A model generated the notes under the pieces. That model saw nothing but the letters and a program-made list of their open reading frames with translations. It did not search any database and had not been told where the DNA came from. Shown here one piece after another: positions 56,221 through 63,207 of a DNA stretch of 64,000 bases. The DNA is from Paracoccus binzhouensis (lineage in GTDB: Bacteria > Pseudomonadota > Alphaproteobacteria > Rhodobacterales > Rhodobacteraceae): positions 1 through 64,000 of the forward strand of contig NZ_JAEHFP010000006.1 of NCBI RefSeq assembly GCF_016446475.1, in the 5' to 3' direction. A program made the translations under genes and the position numbers. Numbering within the stretch: the stretch's first letter is position 1; each line of letters opens with the position of its first letter.

Positions 56221-57528
56221 TCAGCGGGTGGTCATCATGCCCGGCAGCCAGAGGCTGATCTGCGGAAAGGCGATCAATGCTGCCAGGACGAACAGATCGA
56301 CCACGATGAACCAGGTCACGCCGGCGAAGATCTGGTTCAGCGTGACCCTGTTGCCCAGCGAGGTCTTGATGACGAAGACATTCATGCCGACCGGCGGGCT
56401 GATGAGGCCGATGGTCATCAGCTTGATGACCAGGATGCCGAACCAGGTCAGGTCGATGCCGTGCTGTGCCAGCAGGGGCGCCAGCACCGGCATGGTCAGC
56501 AGCATGATCGAGATTTCCTCCATGAAGGTGCCCATCAGCACCAGGATGATGCAGACCAGGATCACCACGGTCATGGCGCTGTAGCCGTCGAAGAACCCCA
56601 TCACCCAGGTCGGGATGGTCGCCAGCGCGATGAAGCGGGCGAAAAGCGCCGCGCCCAGCACGATCATGAAGATCGCCGAGGTGCCGGCCGCCGTGTCGAT
56701 CACCGACCGCTTCAGCATCGCCAGGCTCATCCGGCCGCGCAGCGCGGCGATGATGCAGGCCAGGAAGGCGCCGACCGCGCCGGATTCCGTCGCCGTGAAG
56801 GCGCCGGTGAAGATGCCGCCCATCACGATGAAGGTGACCACCGGCAGCGGCCATGCGTCGCGCAGCAGCGCGGCCTTTTCGGCGCGGGTGGTGTGGTCGA
56901 CATAGCGCGGGGCAAGGTCGGGGTTCAGCATGCAGCGCGTGGTGATCATCAGCATGAAGGCCACCGCCGTCAGGATGCCGGGGATGACGCCGGCCATGAA
57001 CAGCGTGTTGATCGAGGTATCGACCAGCAGGCAATAGACGATCATCAGCACCGAAGGGGGGATCAGCGCCGCCAGCGTGCCCGAGGCCGCGACGGAACCC
57101 GTCGCAAGGCCGGGATTGTATTTGCTGTCCAGCATCTCGGGCACGGCGATGCGCGAGAAGGCGGCCGAGGTCGCGACGCTCGAGCCGCTGGCGGCGCCGA
57201 ACAGGGCCGAGGCGAAGACGGTCGAGGAGGCAAGGCCGCCGGGGATGCGCGCCAGGAAGATGCGGGCCGCGCCGAACAGGCCGCGCGTCAGCCTGGCCTC
57301 GACCGCGACGAAGCCCATGAACAGGAACATGGGGATCGCCGACAGGTTCCAGTCCCCGATCAGGTTGAACGGGATGGCCTTGGTGATGCCGATGGCGGGC
57401 TTCAGCCCCATCATCGCCCAGATGCCGAAGAATGCGGTCGAGCCCATGGCCACCCCGATGGGCACGCGGATACCGATCAGCAGCAGGATGGCTGCAACGC
57501 CGGCCAGGCCTATTTCAAGACGTTCCAT
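56221..57528 (-). CDS. TRAP transporter large permease DctM
   Basis: A 435-residue integral membrane protein with about 11-12 hydrophobic segments, the Na+-coupled channel of a TRAP importer. DctM marks are AIPMFLFMGFVAVEARLTRG, the ALFGAASGSSVATSAAFSRI stretch, the LAALIPPSVLMIVYCLLVDT motif with conserved prolines, and late MTIGLISPPVGMNVFVI. It begins nine bases after dctQ and precedes two dctP genes. The ATG is the family's normal start position. Confidence 0.93.
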   Translation of the reverse strand: MERLEIGLAGVAAILLLIGIRVPIGVAMGSTAFFGIWAMMGLKPAIGITKAIPFNLIGDWNLSAIPMFLFMGFVAVEARLTRGLFGAARIFLARIPGGLASSTVFASALFGAASGSSVATSAAFSRIAVPEMLDSKYNPGLATGSVAASGTLAALIPPSVLMIVYCLLVDTSINTLFMAGVIPGILTAVAFMLMITTRCMLNPDLAPRYVDHTTRAEKAALLRDAWPLPVVTFIVMGGIFTGAFTATESGAVGAFLACIIAALRGRMSLAMLKRSVIDTAAGTSAIFMIVLGAALFARFIALATIPTWVMGFFDGYSAMTVVILVCIILVLMGTFMEEISIMLLTMPVLAPLLAQHGIDLTWFGILVIKLMTIGLISPPVGMNVFVIKTSLGNRVTLNQIFAGVTWFIVVDLFVLAALIAFPQISLWLPGMMTTR

Positions 57529-57537
57529 GGCGTGACC

Positions 57538-58044
57538 TCAGATATCCAGGGCATGGGCGGCGGTGCGGATACGGCCCCGGTCCCCCAGGACCAGCCGCAG
57601 CAGGATGACCACGACCGCAAGCAGGAAGCCGAAGGGCAGCAGGAACTTGGCCGGCCAGGTGGTGATCCGCCAGATGCCGTCCACCGTCTCGCCGATGCGC
57701 CAGGCATGGACGGCCACGCCCCAGGAAAACCAGCCGAGAATGGCGTAGTAGACGACCGAGACCATGTCGGCGAGCTTGAGCATGACGGCCTGCGCATGGG
57801 GCGGAACCTTTTCATACACGACCTCGACGACGATCGATCCGCCCGCAGCCTCGACCCAGGCCAGCGGCAGGAAGACGCAGGCGATCATGTAATAGGCCGC
57901 CACCACCTCGGCCGTGCCGGGCAGGGGCGCGTTGAAGGCGTATTTGCCGATCACGTCGATCATGACGTGAACCATCATCAGCAGGACCGTCACCCCTGCT
58001 GTCCATCCCAGAAGATGGGTCAGTTTTTCCGTCAGCTTGACCAT
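57538..58044 (-). CDS. TRAP transporter small permease DctQ
   Basis: A 168-residue four-helix membrane protein that scaffolds the large permease. Helices lie at about 14-34, 47-66, 88-107 and 128-149. Family marks are MIDVIGKYAFNAPLPGTAEV and the tryptophan-rich ending of helix 3. The ATG is preferred over an adjacent GTG because GGGGAGGG then has proper spacing. It is 16 bases after SDR C and nine before dctM. Confidence 0.9.
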   Translation of the reverse strand: MVKLTEKLTHLLGWTAGVTVLLMMVHVMIDVIGKYAFNAPLPGTAEVVAAYYMIACVFLPLAWVEAAGGSIVVEVVYEKVPPHAQAVMLKLADMVSVVYYAILGWFSWGVAVHAWRIGETVDGIWRITTWPAKFLLPFGFLLAVVVILLRLVLGDRGRIRTAAHALDI

Positions 58045-58060
58045 CACGCCCTCCCCGGCG

Positions 58061-58819
58061 TCATTGCATGCGATAGCCGCCGTTCACGTCGATGACGGCG
58101 CCGGTGATGTAGGCCGCGTCCGGCCCCATCAGGAACGACACCGCCCCCGCCACATCCTGCGGCGTGCCGATACGGTTCAGCGGGATATTGGCCGCGACCG
58201 TCGCATCCCGCTCGGGCGGCAGCGACTGCCGCAGCATCGGCGCATCGATCAGGCCCGGGGCCACCGCGTTCACCGTGATGCCCAGGTTCGCGGCCTCGCG
58301 CGCGCCGGCCTTGACCAGCGCCATCACCGCCCCCTTCGAGGCGATATAGGCCGCGCTGGAACGATAGCCGCCCAGCTGGGCCGCCACCGAGGCGAAGCCC
58401 ACGAACCGCCCACCCGCGACGGCCCGACGGCCCGCGCCGCGCAGGTATTCCCGCAGCAGCAGGAAGGTGCCGGTCGAATTGATCGCCTGCGTCCGCTCCC
58501 AATCCGCCAGCAGGATGTCGGTGATCGGCGGGCGGTCGCCATTGGCAGCGAAGAGCAGAATCCCGGCGGCGGCGACCACATGCCCGACGGGCTGGCCCAG
58601 CGCCTCGGCCTCGGCAAAGGCAGAGATCACCGCGGCTTCATTCGCGACATCCAGCGCGATGGCGCGATGGCCCCGTCCCGGCAGCGCATCCGCGACCCGT
58701 CCTGCCGCCGCCTGCGACAGGTCCGCGGCCAGGACCGCAAAGCCGTCCCGGGCAAGGCGATGGCAAACGGCTTCCCCGATGCCGCCGGCAGCGCCGGTGA
58801 CAAGCACGATTCCAGACAT
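58061..58819 (-). CDS. Short-chain dehydrogenase/reductase (SDR) C, first gene of the catabolic run
   Basis: A 252-residue SDR with cofactor motif TGAAGGIG (8-15), an Asp after beta2 (AADLSQ) pointing to NAD, catalytic serine in GFASVAAQLGGYRSSA and YIASK, and the ending YITGAVIDVNGGYRMQ. The structural NNAG motif is replaced by AAAG (HVVAAAGILLF), a departure seen in some divergent SDRs. The ATG preceded by GGAGGAG is chosen over two upstream starts. It is the first gene of the ten-gene leftward run and faces the GntR gene across a 125-bp regulatory gap. Confidence 0.88.
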   Translation of the reverse strand: MSGIVLVTGAAGGIGEAVCHRLARDGFAVLAADLSQAAAGRVADALPGRGHRAIALDVANEAAVISAFAEAEALGQPVGHVVAAAGILLFAANGDRPPITDILLADWERTQAINSTGTFLLLREYLRGAGRRAVAGGRFVGFASVAAQLGGYRSSAAYIASKGAVMALVKAGAREAANLGITVNAVAPGLIDAPMLRQSLPPERDATVAANIPLNRIGTPQDVAGAVSFLMGPDAAYITGAVIDVNGGYRMQ

Positions 58820-58861
58820 GGCCTGAGACTCCTCCATCTCGTTGCAAACGTAATGAACACA

Positions 58862-58881
58862 TTTTGCCGTGTATTGCAAAA
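58862..58881. promoter_or_regulatory. Candidate GntR operator between SDR C and gntR
   Basis: TTTTGC-N8-GCAAAA is a perfect 6-bp inverted repeat in the AT-rich gap between the divergent units; a second one, ATGT-N7-ACAT at 58900-58914, follows. Either could bind the FCD-type GntR regulator encoded alongside. Confidence 0.4.
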
Positions 58882-58944
58882 GGAATCTGCGTGAGATAGA
58901 TGTTTTGGATACATTTCATCTTTGCCTACCCGAGGGGGAACCCT

Positions 58945-59691
58945 TTGAGCCAAGCCCATACCAGCACCGAAGTCGCGACGCAGAAACTGCGCGAAGCCAT
59001 TCTCAGCGGCGAGCTCCTGCCGGGCGACAAGCTGCATCAGGATCGGTTGGCGGAGATGCTGGGCATCTCGCGCACGCCCCTGCGCGCGGCGCTGACGGCG
59101 CTGGCGCAAAAGGGGCTGGTCTCATATGCCAGCAATCGCGGCTTCTATGTGCGCGAATTCTCGTTCGCCGAGGTATCCGGCGCCTTCGAGGTGCGCGCCG
59201 AACTGGAGGCGCTGGCCTGCCGCCTGGCCGCCGGCAACATGACCGACGAGGCGCGCCGTCACCTGGCCGATCTGGTGGCCGAGGGCGACAGGCTCCTGAG
59301 TCCCGGTACGTTGCTGCCTGAAAACCTGGCCGATTACCGGCGGATGAACGTCAATTTCCACACGGCGGTGATGACGCTTTCCGGCAATGCCTGGATCATG
59401 GAATTCGTGCAAAGCCTGCACAACGTGCCGGCCGCATCGGACCGGGTGATCATGTGGCGCGACTTCCGCGTGCTCGAGAGATCCCATGACGATCACCACC
59501 GCATCGCCCATGCCCTGTCCAAGGGCCAGGGTGAACGCGCCGCCGCGCTCATGCGCGAGCACATCACCTTCGCCCTGGAGCATCTGCACGAGCAGATGAA
59601 GCTCTACCCGCAGGATTTCCTGCGCATGCCCAGCTTTGACAAGCCCGCAAAAGGCCGCAACGGCAACCGCAACCGGAGAAACCCCCGATGA
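58945..59691 (+). CDS. GntR-family regulator, FCD subfamily
   Basis: A 248-residue regulator: winged HTH (QKLREAILSGELLPGDKLHQ, then LAEMLGISRTPLRAALTALA) and an all-helical FCD ligand domain (about 90-225), with metal/ligand-type histidines in NVNFHTAVMTLSGN and DHHRIAHALS. FCD members respond to organic acids of catabolic pathways. The start is taken as TTG behind GAGGGGG at good spacing; an ATG 15 codons upstream has a poor site and lies inside an inverted repeat. Its stop overlaps the GST start (ATGA). It diverges from the catabolic run, which it probably represses. Confidence 0.88.
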   Translation: MSQAHTSTEVATQKLREAILSGELLPGDKLHQDRLAEMLGISRTPLRAALTALAQKGLVSYASNRGFYVREFSFAEVSGAFEVRAELEALACRLAAGNMTDEARRHLADLVAEGDRLLSPGTLLPENLADYRRMNVNFHTAVMTLSGNAWIMEFVQSLHNVPAASDRVIMWRDFRVLERSHDDHHRIAHALSKGQGERAAALMREHITFALEHLHEQMKLYPQDFLRMPSFDKPAKGRNGNRNRRNPR

Positions 59692-60302
59692 CCATCCGCC
59701 TCTTCTTCTCGCCCGCCTCGCCCTTCGTGCGCAAGGTGATGGTCGTCGCGCATGAGCGCGGCGTCGAGATCGAGAAACTGCCCTCGGCCGCCTGGCCGGT
59801 CAAGCGCGACCCCGAGATCGTGCGCCACAACTCGACCGGCAAGGTGCCCTGTCTGCTGCTCGAGGACGACACCCCGGTCTTCGACAGCCGGGTGATCTGC
59901 GCCTATATCGATTCCAGGGGCATGGTGGGGGACACGCTGTATCCGCAGGACGCGCGGCGCTTCACCGTCCTGACGCTCGAGGCGCTTGGCGACGCGATTC
60001 TCGAGGCGGCATTGCTGCACCGCTACGAAAACGTGCTGCGGCCCGAGGAGAAGCGCTGGGACGACTGGTCGCGCGGGCAGATGGAGAAGGTCGATTCCGG
60101 CCTCGATGACCTGGAAGGCCGCTGGTTCGACAACATTTCGGACGGCTTCCATGCGGGCAGCATCGCCGCGGCCTGCGCCCTCGGCTATCTGGACTTCCGC
60201 TTTGCCGCCAAGGACTGGCGCGGAACCCATCCGAAGCTTGCCGAATGGTTCGCCGAGGTTTCGGCGCGCCCGTCGCTGGCCGCGTCGGTGCCCACGGCCT
60301 GA
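59688..60302 (+). CDS. Glutathione S-transferase family protein
   Basis: A 204-residue GST. The thioredoxin-like domain (about 1-80) begins TIRLFFSPASPFVRKVMVVA with a Ser-Pro-Phe active-site turn, has the cis-Pro in NSTGKVPCLLLEDDT and the glutathione-binding DSRVICAYI; the C-terminal domain is helical. Such proteins in catabolic clusters act as isomerases or dehalogenases as well as conjugating enzymes. It is translationally coupled to gntR, the two forming a unit divergent from the TRAP/SDR operon. Confidence 0.9.
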   Translation: MTIRLFFSPASPFVRKVMVVAHERGVEIEKLPSAAWPVKRDPEIVRHNSTGKVPCLLLEDDTPVFDSRVICAYIDSRGMVGDTLYPQDARRFTVLTLEALGDAILEAALLHRYENVLRPEEKRWDDWSRGQMEKVDSGLDDLEGRWFDNISDGFHAGSIAAACALGYLDFRFAAKDWRGTHPKLAEWFAEVSARPSLAASVPTA

Positions 60303-60357
60303 ACGAAACGCATCCCGTGCAAGGATGCGGGCTTAAGCCCTGGCATCATCCCCGGCG

Positions 60358-61299
60358 CTACCAGTTCGGTTCGCGCGGGATCAGCGCGATCAGTTCCGTC
60401 AGCGCCGGCATCGCAGCACGGGTCTTGCGGGTCAGCGCGCCATAGGGATCAAGCTCGTGGGTCAGCATGACGGGCAGGATCGCCATCATCCCGCTGGAAA
60501 CATAGTGCAGCGCCACGGAATGCGGCACCACCGCGATCATGGCGCCGTGCTGAAGCAGGGTCGCGGCCGTCAGGATCGAGGCCGTTTCAACCACATTCGC
60601 CGGGGTTTGCATCCCGGCCTCGCGGAAGGACGCCTCGACCACCTGCCGCAGCGGGCTGGAGCGAGGCTGCAGGATCCAGGCCGTATCAGCCAGATCGGAC
60701 AGCGACAGGTCGGATCGCGCGCATAGCGGGTTCTGTGTGCCGCAGACGATGGACAGGCGTTCGGGCCCGAACGGGGTGAACACGATGTCACGCCCATGCT
60801 CGGCCGATACGGGCCTGCCAATCACCACGTCCAGCCGCCCCTGTTCCAGCATCGGGATCAGCGCGTCGCTGGTATCAACGGTTATCGTGACGTCCAGAAA
60901 CGGGCGCCGCTGCTTCAGCTGGGCGATGGCGATGGACAGGGGACCGGCGGCGGCGGTGATCATGCCGACGGCCAGCCGCCCCGCCGTGCCCGAGGCCAGT
61001 CCCGCCAGCTCCTCGCGCATGGCGCCCACGTCCGAGATGATCAGATGGGCATGGCGGATCAGCGCCGCGCCATAGACGGTGGCGGCCATGCCCCGGCGCC
61101 CCCGTTCGAACAAAGGCAGGCCCAGGGCCAGTTCCAGCTCCGCCAGCATCTTGGTCGCGGCCGGCTGGCTGATGCCGATACGGTCGGCGGCCTTGCGCAG
61201 GCTGCTCAGTTCATCAATGGCGACGACCAGGGCCAGCTGGCGCAGCCGCAGCCGGCCAAGCAGCGAGGACAGGGCGGGAACGGACAAAGCGATAACCAT
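60358..61299 (-). CDS. LysR-family transcriptional regulator
   Basis: A 313-residue LysR regulator with an N-terminal HTH (LRQLALVVAIDELSSLRKAA, ISQPAATKMLAELELALGLPL; about 18-78) and a periplasmic-binding-like effector domain (about 95-300, starting GRLAVGMITAAAGPL). The HTH resembles the GbpR/CbbR-like group that controls sugar-acid or aromatic catabolism. It diverges from the second TRAP operon across an 86-bp gap with an inverted repeat, so it most likely activates that operon in response to the transported acid. It converges on the GST gene. Confidence 0.92.
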   Translation of the reverse strand: MVIALSVPALSSLLGRLRLRQLALVVAIDELSSLRKAADRIGISQPAATKMLAELELALGLPLFERGRRGMAATVYGAALIRHAHLIISDVGAMREELAGLASGTAGRLAVGMITAAAGPLSIAIAQLKQRRPFLDVTITVDTSDALIPMLEQGRLDVVIGRPVSAEHGRDIVFTPFGPERLSIVCGTQNPLCARSDLSLSDLADTAWILQPRSSPLRQVVEASFREAGMQTPANVVETASILTAATLLQHGAMIAVVPHSVALHYVSSGMMAILPVMLTHELDPYGALTRKTRAAMPALTELIALIPREPNW

Positions 61300-61301
61300 A
61301 G

Positions 61302-61312
61302 GCTATATTAGC
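61302..61312. promoter_or_regulatory. Candidate LysR operator
   Basis: GCTA-TAT-TAGC is an inverted repeat in AT-rich DNA immediately before the lysR start, as expected for an autoregulatory LysR site. A TTGACA hexamer (61328-61333) reading toward dctQ follows; no convincing -10 stands at 17 bases. Confidence 0.35.
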
Positions 61313-61385
61313 ATCGCGCAAAGCAAATTGACAGCTATCACACGCTTGGGGTTCCCTTGCCGCGTTATCGGAGGAGGACAAGGGG

Positions 61386-61925
61386 ATGGAGAGACTGGGC
61401 AAGCTGGCCCTGCTGGTGCTGCGCGTCTTCATGGTGACGGCGCTGACGGCGATGATCGTGCTGGTGTTCCTGAATGTCGTGCTGCGTTACGGCTTCAATT
61501 CCGGCATCAGCATGTCCGAGGAACTGTCGCGCACCCTGTTCGTGTGGCTGACCTTCATGGGCGCCGTGCTGGCGCTCTATGACCACGGGCATCTGGGCGT
61601 CGACAGCCTGGTGCGGCGGCTGCCCCGAAGGGGCCAGGTCGCCTGCGCCTTGCTGTGCGACGGGCTGATGCTGTTCTGTTCGGGCCTGTTGCTGGTCGGC
61701 AGCTGGAAGCAGGTGCTGATCAACTGGGGCAACGCGGCGCCCGTCTCGGGCCTGCCCATCGGCCTGACCCACCTGGCGGCCTTCCTGTCCAGCATCGGCC
61801 TGATCGCAGTGATCGGGGCGCATCTGCTGCGCGTCCTGACCGGACGGGCCGGGGCCAGCGACCTGGTGCAGGTCGTCGAGAGCGAGGACATCGCCCCCGA
61901 GATCCGGCCGGAGGCCGCACGATGA
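61386..61925 (+). CDS. TRAP transporter small permease DctQ, second system
   Basis: A 179-residue four-helix membrane protein. Family marks are FLNVVLRYGFNSGISMSEEL with the conserved E-E-L-S-R segment, FVWLTFMGAVLALYDHGHLG and the late GLPIGLTHLAAFLSSIGLIA. The ATG lies after GGAGGAGGACAAGGGG. Its stop codon overlaps the DctM start by four bases. It belongs to the DctQ group with YiaM-type features, different from the first DctQ. No receptor gene lies between lysR and this gene. Confidence 0.92.
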   Translation: MERLGKLALLVLRVFMVTALTAMIVLVFLNVVLRYGFNSGISMSEELSRTLFVWLTFMGAVLALYDHGHLGVDSLVRRLPRRGQVACALLCDGLMLFCSGLLLVGSWKQVLINWGNAAPVSGLPIGLTHLAAFLSSIGLIAVIGAHLLRVLTGRAGASDLVQVVESEDIAPEIRPEAAR

Positions 61926-63205
61926 CCGTCGCGATCTTTCTGGGCTCCCTGCTGGGCTCGATGGCCCTCGGCCTGCCCATTGCCTTTGCTCTGATCCTCT
62001 GCGGCGTGACGCTGATGCTGCATCTGGACATGTTCGACGCCCAGATCATCTCTCAGAACCTGGTCAGTGGCGCCGACAGCTTTCAGCTGCTGGCCATTCC
62101 GTTCTTCCTGGTCGCGGGCGAGTTCATGAATGCCGGCGGCCTGTCGCGCCGCATCGTCGATCTGGCCACCGCGCTTGTCGGGCATTTCCGGGGCGGGCTG
62201 GGCTATGTCGCGGTGCTGGCCGCCATCGTCATGGCCAGCATGTCGGGTTCCGCCGTGGCGGATACCGCCGCCGTCGGCGCCATGCTGATCCCGATGATGC
62301 GCAAGGCAGGCTATGACGTGAACCGGTCCTCGGGTCTGATCGCGGCGGGCGGCATCATCGCGCCGGTCATCCCGCCCTCGATCCCCTTCATCATCTTCGG
62401 CGTGGCCGCCGGGGTGTCGGTGAAGAAGCTGTTCATGGCGGGCATCGCACCGGGTTTGATGATGGCGCTGTTCCTGGTCGGGACCTGGTGGCTGGTGTCG
62501 CGCAAGGACGCGGTGCCGGTGGCGCCGCGCCAGCCGCTGCGCGTCGTCGGCAAGCGCTTCAAGGAGGGCATCTGGGCGCTGATGATCCCGCTGCTGATCA
62601 TCGTCGGCATCAAAGAGGGCATCTTCACGCCTACCGAGGCAGGCGTGGTCGCGGCGGTCTATTCGCTGTTCGTCGGCATGTTCGTCTATCGCGAGCTGAA
62701 GCCCGCGCAGCTGTTCCCGCTGCTGCTGGCGGCGGGGCGGACGACCGCGGTGGTGATGTTCCTGGTCGCCGCCGCCGGGGTCGCGGCCTGGCTGATCACC
62801 ATCGCCGACCTGCCGCAGACCGTCATCGCCATCCTGGAGCCGCTGATCGACCGGCCGATCCTGCTGATGGCGGTCATCATGGTGATCGTGGTGATCGTCG
62901 GCACCGCCCTCGACCTGGTGCCGACGATCCTGATCCTGACGCCGGTGCTGATGCCGCTGATCAAGCAGGCGGGGATCGACCCGGTCTATTTCGGGGTGCT
63001 GTTCATCATGAACAACGCCATAGGCCTGATCACGCCGCCGGTGGGCACGGTGCTGAACGTGATCTGCGGGGTCAGCCGGATCACGATGGACGATGTGGTC
63101 AGGGGCGTCTGGCCCTTCCTTCTGGCGCATCTGCTGCTTCTGGCGCTGCTGACGCTGTTCCCGCCCCTGGTGCTGGTGCCGATGACCTGGTTCATGGGGG
63201 GCTGA
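61922..63205 (+). CDS. TRAP transporter large permease DctM, second system
   Basis: A 427-residue membrane permease with about 12 hydrophobic segments. It carries LLAIPFFLVAGEFMNAGGLS, MASMSGSAVADTAAVGAMLI, GGIIAPVIPPSIPFIIFGVA and NNAIGLITPPVGTVLNVICG, the standard DctM series. The ATG overlaps dctQ (ATGA); a longer open frame upstream is only the shadow of dctQ. The amidohydrolase gene starts two bases after the stop, so transport and hydrolysis are coupled. Confidence 0.94.
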   Translation: MTVAIFLGSLLGSMALGLPIAFALILCGVTLMLHLDMFDAQIISQNLVSGADSFQLLAIPFFLVAGEFMNAGGLSRRIVDLATALVGHFRGGLGYVAVLAAIVMASMSGSAVADTAAVGAMLIPMMRKAGYDVNRSSGLIAAGGIIAPVIPPSIPFIIFGVAAGVSVKKLFMAGIAPGLMMALFLVGTWWLVSRKDAVPVAPRQPLRVVGKRFKEGIWALMIPLLIIVGIKEGIFTPTEAGVVAAVYSLFVGMFVYRELKPAQLFPLLLAAGRTTAVVMFLVAAAGVAAWLITIADLPQTVIAILEPLIDRPILLMAVIMVIVVIVGTALDLVPTILILTPVLMPLIKQAGIDPVYFGVLFIMNNAIGLITPPVGTVLNVICGVSRITMDDVVRGVWPFLLAHLLLLALLTLFPPLVLVPMTWFMGG

Positions 63206-63207
63206 CG

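Noticed and set aside
61328..61356. Full sigma-70 promoter for the second TRAP operon
   Set aside because: TTGACA is present but the hexamer at 17 bases is GTTCCC, not a -10 element.
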